Shown: one piece after another, positions 7,360 through 15,020 of the stretch
How positions within the stretch are numbered: position 1 is the stretch's first letter
How the letters are laid out: each line of letters begins with the position of its first letter
Source of the DNA: CADEFX01 sp963806735
GTDB taxonomy: Bacteria; Pseudomonadota; Alphaproteobacteria; Rhizobiales; Hyphomicrobiaceae
DNA: 64,000 bases
Direction of reading: 5' to 3'
NCBI GenBank assembly: GCA_963806735.1
Contig: CAWEBE010000043.1
Span: 1 to 64,000 of the forward strand
Translations under genes and position numbers: made by a program
The notes under the pieces: model-generated
The model's input: only the letters and a program-made list of their open reading frames with translations
What the model was told of the DNA's origin: nothing
Database searches by the model: none

Positions 7360-7845
7360 CTACCGGCGAAGTGCTTGACGTTGTTCAGCGCCACTCACGG
7401 CGAGCGCCAGCGAGGTTGACAGAGGGCTGCGCGGCTCGTCGATCCTGATGTCGTCGAGCAGTTCCCGCGCCGCCAGGATTTCGTCGCACCGCCAAGCCAC
7501 GCGACCGCCACCCCGTCTCCCCGGCCGTCGCAGCATGCCGCGCGCCAGCATCGTGATCAGCTCGACCTCGGACACGTCCAACAACTCCAGCGCTTTGTGA
7601 GGCCGCACTGGCTGGCATGCCCGGTGATCGTCGAGCGGCATGACGCCCTCGACGTAGATGTCGTCGCGTTTGACCGCCCACTCGTCGCACAAGCGCTCTT
7701 CAAACGACCTGAACACTGCAGTCTCCTTGCAGCTCTCAGGTGCAAGGATGAAGTGAGTCGGATTTCCTTGTCGATGCGCCTCCAATGCGATCGCACACGC
7801 GCAGATTGCACGCGCGGGGTTGGGCCAGAACCATTCCATGGGCAC
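7360..7845 (-). CDS. Hypothetical protein, 161 residues
   Basis: A soluble protein without signal or membrane segment, containing FEERLCDEWAVKRDDIYVEG and SEVELITMLARGML, the second of which resembles a helix-turn-helix. Starts at 7845 or 7839 are both possible. It is divergent from the secreted protein at 7882. I do not recognise it. Confidence 0.4.
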   Translation of the reverse strand: MPMEWFWPNPARAICACAIALEAHRQGNPTHFILAPESCKETAVFRSFEERLCDEWAVKRDDIYVEGVMPLDDHRACQPVRPHKALELLDVSEVELITMLARGMLRRPGRRGGGRVAWRCDEILAARELLDDIRIDEPRSPLSTSLALAVSGAEQRQALRR

Positions 7846-7881
7846 TGCGTTTACCGTTCCAGTGAACTCATGGAGGTTCCG

Positions 7882-8148
7882 ATGAGGAAACTAATCCAGT
7901 CGGTGCTTGCAGGTGCGGGAGCGCTTGTTCTCATCACAACCTTCGCCACGGCCGCTGTCGTCTGTAATGAGGATGGTGACTGTTGGCGGGTACGAGAACG
8001 TTACGAATACAGACCCGAGCTTCGTCTGAAGGTCTATCCAGACAACTGGCGTTGGGAAGAGAGAGACAGCGTGCGATACCGCTGGCGCGACGCACCAGAC
8101 AGGCGTGGCTACTGGCGTGGTGGTGTTTGGGTCGACGTCGACGACTGA
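7882..8148 (+). CDS. Secreted Trp/Arg-rich protein, 88 residues
   Basis: A signal peptide (MRKLIQSVLAGAGALVLITT, cleavage near residue 24) precedes a short mature domain: AAVVCNEDGDCWRVRERYEY, then DNWRWEERDSVRYRWRDAPD and GYWRGGVWVDV. I know this pattern from small exported Rhizobiales proteins of unknown role. The two cysteines probably form a disulfide. GGAGG is 5 bases before the ATG, which fixes the start. Confidence 0.7.
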   Translation: MRKLIQSVLAGAGALVLITTFATAAVVCNEDGDCWRVRERYEYRPELRLKVYPDNWRWEERDSVRYRWRDAPDRRGYWRGGVWVDVDD

Positions 8149-8151
8149 CGT

Positions 8152-8188
8152 AAAAAAACGCCAGCCTGGAAAGGGATCCAGGCTGGCG
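8152..8188 (-). terminator. Rho-independent terminator (minus strand), distal
   Basis: A perfect 12-bp stem (CGCCAGCCTGGA paired with TCCAGGCTGGCG) with a 6-base loop. Read on the minus strand it is followed by a run of seven T. It would end transcripts coming from the lactonase gene at 8476-9609. It also lies just after the convergent gene at 7882-8148. Confidence 0.7.
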
Positions 8189-8293
8189 CTTGGTCGGCTA
8201 CTCACAAGACCGAACGAACCGGGGGGTCCATTGTGTGACCCAGTGAGCAGCACCCAAACAAACGCACGTGAGTGGTTGCCGGTTCCACTCAAG

Positions 8294-8322
8294 AGAAAAC
8301 GCCAGCCTGGAGGGGGCTGGCG
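8294..8322 (-). terminator. Rho-independent terminator (minus strand), proximal
   Basis: A second hairpin using the same stem sequence (CGCCAGCC with GGCTGGCG), followed on the minus strand by CGTTTTC. It lies between the lactonase stop and the stronger terminator at 8152-8188. The shared stem suggests duplication. Confidence 0.55.
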
Positions 8323-8475
8323 CGGGTCGGGACCAAGGACTGAGTGAGTAGCGGCCCAATAATTCACTACGCACGTTCGTTCCACTCTTCGTGGGCACAG
8401 CGACTTCTCGTACGCCGCGCTGACCTCCTCCTATGGCGGCCGTAGCGACAATCGAGTCGCAACGGCCGTGAAGCA

Positions 8476-9609
8476 TCATTTGATGTCAACGATCTCGACC
8501 CAATTCGTGTCCTTGCCCGTCGGATATTTTTGCAGCAGCTTCAGGCCTCCGTTCGCCTCGATGGCATAGACCGAAATCGTGCTCGACTGCTGACCGCTCA
8601 CCACCATGAACTTTCCGTTCGGGTGGATGCGGAAGCCGCGCGGCTGCTTTTCGACCGGTGTGCTCGAGAGAAACGTCAACTTGCCAGTCGCCGCGTCGAC
8701 GCTGAAGGCGCCGATCGAGCTGCTCGTGCGCTCCGCCGCGTAGAGAAACTTTCCGTCGGGCGTCAGATGCAGGTCGGACGCCCAGATGTCGTTCGACACG
8801 TCACGTGCAGGGCCCCCGGTGCCGGCCGGCACGCGCGGTGCGCCCGGCTGCAGCTTGCTGTCGCCCGGCAGCGCTGATGCCTCGCTCACCTGTGTGAGCA
8901 GGCCGGTTTTCTGATCGAGTGCGAGGGTCGTCACAACCGCGGTTAGCTCATTCAGCAGATAGACAAACTTGTTGTCGTTGGAGAAGATGAGATGGCGCGG
9001 ACCGGATCTGGATTTGATCTGGACGGTCGCTGGTGTATTCGATGAGAGTTTGCCCGTCTTCGCGTCGAAGCGAAACTGGAACACCTGATCGGTGCCGAGA
9101 TGGGGCACGAACGCATACTTGTTCGATTTGTCGGTCAGGATCGCGTGCGCGTTGAGTGCCGTCGGAACCACCTGCGATTCCTTGCCGACCTCACCATCTT
9201 TGCCGATCGGATTGACAGTGACCTTATGGCCGCCATAGGACGCGCCGAGCAGCCATTTTCCGGATTTGTCACTGTATATATAGGGCAGGCTTTCGGCGAG
9301 CGGCGCTTTGGCGACAAGTTTCAGCGCACCCGTCGCGCGATCTATCCTGTAGGAAACCGCGGAGAAGGGCTGCGAGCGGACTACGGCGAAGAGGAAGCGC
9401 TTGTCGGGGCTCACGTTCATCGGCATGACGAGCTTGCCGGCTTCGATGGCAGCCCCGGGTTTTAACGTGCCGTCGTTCTCCATCGTGTACATGCCGATGG
9501 TGCCGTCCTCGGCATTGGAGACATAAACATAGGTCGCCGCTTGCGTTGGGCCACCCCAGAGACTGACTGACAGCGCGAATCCGGAAATGAATTTCCGATA
9601 TCCATACAC
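8476..9609 (-). CDS. Exported lactonase of the 7-bladed beta-propeller family (6-phosphogluconolactonase type)
   Basis: A 377-residue protein of the YbhE/lactonase family, full length. Blade repeats such as YVYVSNAEDGTIGMYTMEND, FVPHLGTDQVFQFRFD and DLHLTPDGKFLYAAERTSSS are evident. E. coli Pgl acts in the cytosol on 6-phosphogluconolactone, whereas this copy has a signal peptide (to about ...WGGPTQA), so another lactone or a different periplasmic role is likely. I chose the GTG at 9609 because AAGGGAGGTG lies 5 bases before it. The in-frame ATG at 9627 would put the ribosome-binding site inside the gene. Two minus-strand terminators follow. Confidence 0.75.
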   Translation of the reverse strand: MYGYRKFISGFALSVSLWGGPTQAATYVYVSNAEDGTIGMYTMENDGTLKPGAAIEAGKLVMPMNVSPDKRFLFAVVRSQPFSAVSYRIDRATGALKLVAKAPLAESLPYIYSDKSGKWLLGASYGGHKVTVNPIGKDGEVGKESQVVPTALNAHAILTDKSNKYAFVPHLGTDQVFQFRFDAKTGKLSSNTPATVQIKSRSGPRHLIFSNDNKFVYLLNELTAVVTTLALDQKTGLLTQVSEASALPGDSKLQPGAPRVPAGTGGPARDVSNDIWASDLHLTPDGKFLYAAERTSSSIGAFSVDAATGKLTFLSSTPVEKQPRGFRIHPNGKFMVVSGQQSSTISVYAIEANGGLKLLQKYPTGKDTNWVEIVDIK

Positions 9610-9688
9610 TGAAGCACCTCCCTTCATGCGTCTCGTGCGCCAAGCGCAATAGTAATTGCAGCAGTAAATGGCAGATGGGGAACGGCTG

Positions 9689-9778
9689 TCAAATACGATT
9701 GAGATAGCCATAGATGTGGAGCTTCAGCAGTGCCGAAGGATGGTAGGAGGGCCGTCCGCGGTGGGTCGCTCTATTCAG
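9689..9778 (-). mobile_element. IS1182-family transposase remnant
   Basis: Thirty codons read GRPSYHPSALLKLHIYGYLN, almost identical to GRPAFHPSVLLKLYIYGYLN in the intact transposase at 19742-21181 of this window. Nothing else of the element is visible, and no inverted repeats remain. Confidence 0.7.
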
Positions 9779-10087
9779 AAATTATCGCATTCTTCTGCCA
9801 TCTCAGCCCATCGCCTGCTTGGTCCTGCCACCGTAGCGGTACCCACCTGCATCTCGTGGAGACCGCTGGTCTGGACAGTCCTGACGAATCTAGCCTTGGA
9901 ATTATCGTCACGCCCAGATTAGCCGTGAGCTTCGGCATGACCAAGCCTACGATCACTCAGTACGAATGGAAGGGAAGAAAGCTTCGGCACCTGGCGAAGA
10001 AGGCACGTGCGGAGGACTGGTAGAGTTCCGCACGAGCATGAGCGGCGATCAACACGGGCTGCGTGACAATGGTACCCTCGGGCCGCC

Positions 10088-10384
10088 CTACTTCACGCGC
10101 GCCACATCTTTGAAGAGTAACGCTGCTTCGGAACGGCGCAGCTTGATATTGTCCTTCAGTTCTTCCGGCGATCCTGCAATCAACACGAAGCCGAGGCCGG
10201 AGAGGCTTTGCTGCACCTCAGGCCGCGCCCCGATCTTGCCGAGTTCGCCATGCAGGCGGGTGATCACTGGCTGTGGCGTTCCCTTGGGCGCCAGAAGCGC
10301 GAACCACGCGCTGGCATCATAGCCAGCGATCCCGGCCTCGGCGAAGGTTGGCACATCGGCAAGCGCGGGCGTGCGAACTGGGCC
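10088..10384 (-). pseudogene. C-terminal remnant of a Bug/TctC solute-binding protein
   Basis: The frame reads VPTFAEAGIAGYDASAWFAL, then LAPKGTPQPVITRLHGEL and LGFVLIAGSPEELKD. This is the conserved last third of tripartite tricarboxylate transporter receptors (Bug family: PTxxExG, GLxAPAGTP, G...GSTPEExxx). The signal peptide and the first two-thirds are gone. Confidence 0.65.
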
Positions 10385-10393
10385 CGTGATTCT

Positions 10394-10418
10394 GGAACTC
10401 CCCCACAGCCTAGGCGTT
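10394..10418 (+). promoter_or_regulatory. EcfG-type promoter for the lipoprotein gene
   Basis: GGAAC (10394-10398), 16 bases, CGTT (10415-10418): an exact match to the general-stress consensus. The lipoprotein start codon is 28 bases downstream, with GGAGG in between. Confidence 0.75.
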
Positions 10419-10445
10419 GGTCGAGAAGTCTCGCGGAGGCCGACC

Positions 10446-10769
10446 ATGCGCCCAAGCCAGACCCTAGCCCTCATCTCGACAGGTTTAGCGATTGCCAGCT
10501 GCTCCTCGGATCCCAAGAGCATCGTTGGATCACTCAGTGGGGTTCGCTTCCAGCACCGTGCCCACGAGCGCAACGACGGCAAAACGATGCTGATCGTCAC
10601 ACCGGTACGGGACGTAGCGCAGGATCAAGCGATCATTGCCCAGGAAGCTTGGTCCTATGCCGAGACCTATGCAAACCGGACCTGCCCCAAGGGGTACAAT
10701 TTCTATGGCTACGGGACCCTCATGGCTCGGAGGGGAGAGCACACCTTTGTCTTCCAGTGCACCCAATGA
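10446..10769 (+). CDS. Small lipoprotein, probably stress-induced, 107 residues
   Basis: The N-terminus has a signal with lipobox (LISTGLAIASC, lipidated Cys at residue 19). The mature domain holds GKTMLIVTPVRDVAQDQAII and RTCPKGYNFYGYGTL, with two further cysteines (RTCPKG and FQCTQ) that may pair. It follows a consensus EcfG promoter, so an envelope stress role is inferred. GGAGG is 7 bases before the ATG. A decayed paralogue is at 14451-14606. Family not recognised. Confidence 0.65.
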   Translation: MRPSQTLALISTGLAIASCSSDPKSIVGSLSGVRFQHRAHERNDGKTMLIVTPVRDVAQDQAIIAQEAWSYAETYANRTCPKGYNFYGYGTLMARRGEHTFVFQCTQ

Positions 10770-10946
10770 AAAGGCCCGTATCTCTCTCGCAGATTGCAAA
10801 CGAAGTGACGCAATGCGGACCACAGGCAAGGCAATGGCGCACGATCCAGAGCGCGGATAACTGGTGGCTCCCCCGCAATCGGCGTACCCACAAAAAACCT
10901 GATACGCCCTCAGGTTTCGCATCCAACCATTGTAGTGCTCACCCTA

Positions 10947-10971
10947 GGAACAACGCTCACCGGGCAGTGTT
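10947..10971 (+). promoter_or_regulatory. EcfG-like promoter in repeat copy 2
   Basis: GGAAC (10947-10951), 16 bases, TGTT (10968-10971). The spacer is one base shorter than in copy 1, but both lengths are allowed for EcfG promoters. The -10 T for C is shared with copy 1. Confidence 0.5.
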
Positions 10972-11034
10972 GGCTTGACAGGGCCAGTTGGCCCGAGCGC
11001 ACGTCTGCGCCCGCCGCCCAGCCGTGCGTGATCA

Positions 11035-11084
11035 GGCCCTCGCGGCTCGAACTTCCTCGTAGCCGTCTCGCAGCCGCGAGGGTC
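11035..11084 (+). promoter_or_regulatory. Leader hairpin, copy 2
   Basis: GGCCCTCGCGGCT (11035-11047) pairs with AGCCGCGAGGGTC (11072-11084): 12 Watson-Crick pairs plus one G-U. Relative to copy 1 the stem has T-to-C on one arm and A-to-G on the other, a compensatory change. The loop keeps CGAAC-TTCCTCGTAGCCG and is 11 bases longer. Confidence 0.5.
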
Positions 11085-11166
11085 ATGGGTGCACGACGCG
11101 CCGGGTGCGGTGCAGGTAAATCAGCGACGGTGGGCAACTCGCCCTGTGCAAGTTAGGAATTTCGCC

Positions 11167-11472
11167 GTGACTGTATCCCTGCTCCGACTTGTCGCCATGC
11201 ATACCGCGCTGAGCGCGGCAGCGGTCGGCATTCCCGTTCTATTCATCGGCCCAATCCATGCTGCGGAACCGGACAAATCGTCCATCACGCTCGCGCAAGC
11301 GAAGGTCGCTCAACAAACAAGCAGCAAGACCGGCAATCCTGAGACCAAGTCCCCCATGACCCGTTGCTTGGAAACATGGGATCGGGCCACGCACATGTCG
11401 AAGCAAGAGTGGAAGGAAACCTGCAAACGGACCGTCAAAGAGTATCCGGAAATTTTCAACAAGCCCTACTGA
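11167..11472 (+). CDS. Exported hypothetical protein, 101 residues
   Basis: Residues 1-32 form a signal peptide (LLRLVAMHTALSAAAVGIPV, cleavage after HAA). The mature part is a charged domain with two cysteines (MTRCLETWDRATHMSKQEWK, then ETCKRTVKEYPEIF), probably a disulfide-linked helical hairpin. The start is GTG at 11167 with TTAGGA upstream. It lies behind repeat copy 2, so stress-related expression is inferred. Family not recognised. Confidence 0.6.
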   Translation: MTVSLLRLVAMHTALSAAAVGIPVLFIGPIHAAEPDKSSITLAQAKVAQQTSSKTGNPETKSPMTRCLETWDRATHMSKQEWKETCKRTVKEYPEIFNKPY

Positions 11473-11655
11473 ACATGGAACGCGTGTGACGGTGACTTGG
11501 GGTCGTTGCGTCCAAGGTATGGCACCGAGGCTCGGAAGCGAAAACAAAAAGAGCGGCGTGCTCCGTGGACCAAAGGGCAGAAGAGACCGGTCTATGGCTA
11601 TGACCGTGCGATGGCCGCCGGATTGACAAAGTGCTGGCCACCCGTGTCCTGCGAG

Positions 11656-11681
11656 GGAACGCGGGTACGGTCGTTGTTGTT
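11656..11681 (+). promoter_or_regulatory. Possible EcfG-like promoter
   Basis: GGAAC (11656-11660), 17 bases, TGTT (11678-11681), the same variant as in repeat copy 1. It lies 44 bases before the start at 11725. Confidence 0.4.
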
Positions 11682-11724
11682 GGTTTCGAGAAATGTGGAT
11701 AACCGCACGAGGCGGAGATGTCGC

Positions 11725-11949
11725 ATGAAGTTGACGGCGATGGTCAAGGTGGAGTTTGAAGGCGATCAGAGTATGGATCAAATGGCGCTGGAGACAGCAC
11801 TACAGCGGGGCTTGAGGAAGTTGTGCTTGGGGATCGAATATGGATTGACCTCCGGCGCACCCGTTCCCGTTAGGAAAGGTTCATGCCGGGCTCAGTTGCT
11901 CTCGAGAGAGTTCAGCAACGTAGTCATGCTACGCGTGCCAACTAGGTGA
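11725..11949 (+). CDS. Hypothetical protein, 74 residues
   Basis: A small protein starting MKLTAMVKVEFEGDQSMDQM with a predicted beta-alpha-beta pattern, followed by a basic end. GGCGGAGA lies 7 bases before the ATG. A GGAAC-N17-TGTT promoter candidate is upstream. Not recognised. Confidence 0.45.
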   Translation: MKLTAMVKVEFEGDQSMDQMALETALQRGLRKLCLGIEYGLTSGAPVPVRKGSCRAQLLSREFSNVVMLRVPTR

Positions 11950-12381
11950 GAAGGGTCCACCGCCTGGGCACCCAACCAGCTGGCCAACACGAGCGGCGCT
12001 CCGTCGAACCGCGATGGCTCTAACCGCTGCGCTTGCGACGATGCGCATCCGCATAGCGCGAAGCGGACGGCTAAACCGCTGAAACGGCGAACCATCGTGC
12101 ACCTCGAATGTGCACACGGCACGTACATCAATTCGTTTGCTTGTGCGAAGCTGGCAAGTTGCCGGATGCAAATCTTTCGGCCGATCCCCAATGACCGAAT
12201 AACCAGACTGGCAATGCCACAGCCGCTCGCCTCCGGGTGAACGGAGATTCAGCTTGGCTTCGGGGGTGTCCCCCTAGAGGCATATACCGATGAGACCGTT
12301 TGGCGCGTCTAGGAACCCCCGCCCCCTGACCGCCATTGTTTATCGGGAGATTGGCATTCTGGCGTTGTATTGGGGGGCCCC
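11950..12381. other. Gene-poor region
   Basis: About 430 bases where I see no convincing gene. A GGAAC at 12312 lacks a matching -10 box at 16-17 bases (CATT at 17), so I do not call a promoter. Confidence 0.4.
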
Positions 12382-12620
12382 ATGCCGAAGTACTATTTCA
12401 ATCTCAAGGGCAATGGCGATCTCATAGAGAGCGACCGACCGTACAGTTCCCGTGTATCGCTACTGCCAAAGCCGATGCCGTCGTGATTATCCGCGGTTTG
12501 CTGGCCGACCTGCCCGGTGAATGGCAGTGCGGCACCATTGGCTTTGCTTTTGAGATTTGCAGCGAGGCGGGCGAGTTACTCGATATCGTCAAGTTTGAGG
12601 ACGCCGTGCTTCTGCATTAG
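12382..12620 (+). pseudogene. DUF6894-like protein, frameshifted
   Basis: The gene starts MPKYYFNLKGNGDLIESDRP, the standard opening of DUF6894 proteins (MPxYYFxLxxGxxxxxDxxG). Homology continues one frame over as VQFPCIATAKADAVVIIRGL, then GFAFEICSEAGELLDIVKF to LLH and a stop. One base appears to be missing near 12441. DUF6894 proteins are about 75-80 residues, which the repaired frame matches. GGGGG precedes the ATG. Confidence 0.65.
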
Positions 12621-12787
12621 CTGTCTCATTTGCATTCCCTCTGGGCGAACCGCCATGCAGCAAACATGGCGCCGTCGGTATGCGGAATTAACCGCACGCC
12701 ACGGTAGTTCCTCGTTCCGCGGGCCGCATGCTCTAGCCTGACAACGACACGTGGCTTTGCTCGCCACTGGCCCAAGCGCGTGTTGTC

Positions 12788-12937
12788 ATGACCCGCATCC
12801 TGATCGCAGATGATCACGCCGTGGTGCGCTCGGGTGTCCGACGCATCATCGAAAGTCATGCAGGTTGGACTGTCGTCGCCGAGGCTGCTGATGGCAAAGA
12901 ACACCGCGTCGCGTCGATGGTTGTCATCAAAGTGTAG
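12788..12937 (+). pseudogene. Truncated response-regulator receiver domain
   Basis: MTRILIADDHAVVRSGVRRI, then AGWTVVAEAADG, is the beginning of a NarL/FixJ response regulator, with the acidic pair DD of the phosphorylation pocket. The phosphorylated aspartate, the rest of the receiver and the DNA-binding domain are missing. The frame ends after 49 residues. It cannot act as a normal regulator. Confidence 0.7.
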
Positions 12938-12964
12938 CAAATCCCGACCATCGTCTGATGTCAT

Positions 12965-13223
12965 ATGCGGACGACCCACAATGCCCTCTGGCTTGCCGCG
13001 GTCGCGGCGGCGTGGATTTTGGGTTACCTCGACGCACCGTTTTGGATGATTGGCGTTGGATGCGCCCTATTTGGCCGTCAGCATATTCCTAGAGCTGCGC
13101 ACGAGTAATCGCCACCTGCGCGGGCAGCATCTTGCCGCAAGGGTCCTTGCGAAAGCTACGGTGCAACTGGGTTCTGTCCTACTGGTCTATTTCGGGGGCG
13201 TTGCGGTGCGAGAGTTCAGATGA
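12965..13223 (+). pseudogene. Small membrane protein with a probable frameshift
   Basis: The first frame (MRTTHNALWLAAVAAAWILG, then YLDAPFWMIGVGCALFG) gives one membrane helix and stops at 13108. A different frame continues AVSIFLELRTSNRHLRGQHL, then VQLGSVLLVYFGGVAVREF, to a stop at 13223, giving a second helix. The hand-over point is near 13068. The combined product would be an 85-residue two-helix protein. I infer the join from hydrophobicity and composition, not from a known family. Confidence 0.4.
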
Positions 13224-13666
13224 ACTGCCATCACGCGCGTCGATGAGGAGTACGCTCAAAAGCAGACATCCGTGCGTCTGATCGGCTTCGGTCACAATCA
13301 CGCACGTGGGCGCACTCGAGTTAGTCTCTGCCTGTCGTCTTGACGTTGCCCCACCGCCTGCCCGCCCGGATAAACGTGCATCCGCAGCCAAACGAGCGCA
13401 AGCAGATGCTGAGCAAGCGCCGGGTGCCCGACGTCATCGGTGAAGAGCTGGTGGTACTTGCTCCGCCCCTCGTCGGTCTTGGGCATCCGTCATCCTGCTC
13501 GTGCTGTAGGTTTGGTCAGACGGACTTAGCCGCGATAAGGCTGACGGGCACGATTTACGGATATCAAGTTGCTTCGTGAGGAGCGCGGGCAGGCACGTCG
13601 AAACTTGGAACAGTTCGACACCGAAATCGACTTACAGTGCGCCGTTCGCCCGAGGACCTTCACGTC
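13224..13666. other. Gene-poor region
   Basis: About 440 bases in which I see no recognisable gene on either strand. A GGAAC at 13611 has no -10 partner. Probably decayed sequence. Confidence 0.4.
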
Positions 13667-14056
13667 ATGCGGATGAAATCCACCCTTGCAGCCGCCGCGG
13701 CGATGGCCGGTGTCCTGGCTGTCAACTTGGACTTGGGCGCCGCCTTCGGTGCCGATCTGGACCGGCCAGCTGCGAAGAAGCGGGCGCACTCAAGTTACGC
13801 GCGCTATGCCCACCTGTTCCCCGAGGACCCGTACGCATACCAATACGAGCCGCGCGGCTATTACCCCTATTACCGTTCCGACTACTGGCGTCCGGCCAAG
13901 TACGTGCTCTATCGCAACCGTGAGCACTACAACGTGTGGAACACCCGCCCGCCCCACTTCCGCTTTTACCAGAGCTGGGGCTATCCGGTGCGCGAGTGGC
14001 CACACAAGGACTGGCATGCCTACCATCACGGCCGCCACCGGCCCTGGCACTGGTAG
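13667..14056 (+). CDS. Secreted Tyr/Trp/His-rich protein
   Basis: The signal peptide (MRMKSTLAAAAAMAGVLAVN, cleavage near AAFGA) is followed by a domain extremely rich in aromatic and basic residues (YQYEPRGYYPYYRSDYWRP, REWPHKDWHAYHHGRHRPWH). Such small exported proteins are frequent in Rhizobiales, and their function is unknown. The His-rich tail could bind metal. ATG at 13667 is preceded by GAGGAC. An alternative start is 13673. Confidence 0.65.
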   Translation: MRMKSTLAAAAAMAGVLAVNLDLGAAFGADLDRPAAKKRAHSSYARYAHLFPEDPYAYQYEPRGYYPYYRSDYWRPAKYVLYRNREHYNVWNTRPPHFRFYQSWGYPVREWPHKDWHAYHHGRHRPWHW

Positions 14057-14450
14057 GATAGCAGGTAGGATTTATTGGTTCGCCCTAACCCTGCCAGCTC
14101 ACAATGATCCGCTGCGGTAAGGTTCTCGCTGGAGCACAAAGTGTCTGTTCAACACGATGAGCGTGTCCACTGTAGTTTGGGAAAAGGTAAAATAGAAGGT
14201 TGCGCCTCCCGCCTGTTCTCTCTTCATGTTCAAGGTGGCGCTACCGCGATAGCGGTTTAGTACAATGGCACTTTTGCGACATTGCAATCGGCCGCGCTGA
14301 CGTCCGGTCATGGGGCATGAGCGCACCAAAGATCCGACGCGACTTAAGGGTTGCCGGGCTGTTGATCAAAGCCGCCAATTTATGAGTTCACGGCCTAGGG
14401 GCGACACTTGCCGACGCGCGCCAAGGGGTCCATTACACCCACTGTCCACT
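14057..14450. other. Gene-poor region
   Basis: About 390 bases with no gene I can support. A short imperfect palindrome (CGCTACCGCGATAGCG, near 14239) is the only structure noted. Confidence 0.35.
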
Positions 14451-14606
14451 GGCAAGACAGCGCTTATTGTCGTTCCAATAATCAACCTCGTTGGCGACCG
14501 AGCAGTGATGGACCGAGAAGCCCATGCGAACCAAGCCTGTCCCAAGGGCCATGATTTCTATGGGAACGTCCCTTTAGGCAGCGGCCGCAACAATGAACGG
14601 ACCTTC
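14451..14606 (+). pseudogene. Decayed paralogue of the lipoprotein at 10446
   Basis: GKTALIVVPIINLVGDRAVM, then QACPKGHDFYGNVPLGSGR, aligns with GKTMLIVTPVRDVAQDQAII and RTCPKGYNFYGYGTLMAR of the intact lipoprotein. The signal peptide and lipobox are missing and about seven residues are deleted in the middle. Confidence 0.6.
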
Positions 14607-14607
14607 G

Positions 14608-14772
14608 GGCGAATTCAGGCAGCAGATGCAGTTGCCCTTGGGCCGCTCGAAGTTCGAAGCTGAAGCGTTCGCCTTCAACCCAACCAAGGTCGCGAAGTCC
14701 CGACTTGAAGCCATCCATCGGATTGGCCGCGCCTGCAACGATGATGCCGACCCGCTTCAACGTCAACGCATT
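14608..14772 (-). pseudogene. N-terminal fragment of an ABC substrate-binding protein (PF04392-type)
   Basis: The frame reads LKRVGIIVAGAANPMDGFKS, then GLRDLGWVEGERFSFELRAA and LLPEFA. This matches the first beta-strand and helix of the ABC_sub_bind family (RIGxL...FxxGLRELGWVEGxNxxIExR). Everything after about 55 residues is lost. Confidence 0.6.
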
Positions 14773-15020
14773 CGACGACGTGGACAGGTCCGACCTTGTC
14801 ACGTCACCTGCGGATTTTGAGGGAGAGACGCCGGGAAATCGGCTGGTGCGACGCCGCCGCAATTGGACGCCTGAGGCGGACGCATGAGGCCTTATGTCGG
14901 TGGCGCTCGGGGCAAGAGGGCCGGACTTCTCGACCGTAGCTGGATTATACTCTCCCAACCCGTCTTCGCCCTCTTTTGCATGTGGTAAGAGTTCCCGCAC
15001 CGAAATGGGTCACATCCGCA

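Larger units (their letters stand above)
10860..11090 (+). repeat. Dispersed direct repeat, copy 2 (promoter plus hairpin leader)
   Basis: The partner of 5310-5553. Shared blocks are the CAGGTTTCGCATCC tract and TTGTAGTG, CCTAGGAAC-ACGCTCACCGG and CAGTGTTGGCTTG, then GATCAGGCCCT-CGCGGCTCGAAC. It additionally has a short perfect hairpin AAACCTGA-TCAGGTTT (10899-10920) that copy 1 has lost. The next gene is an exported protein, unlike copy 1. Confidence 0.75.

Noticed and set aside
12312..12337. EcfG promoter for the DUF6894 gene
   Set aside because: GGAAC is followed at 17 bases by CATT, not CGTT or TGTT.
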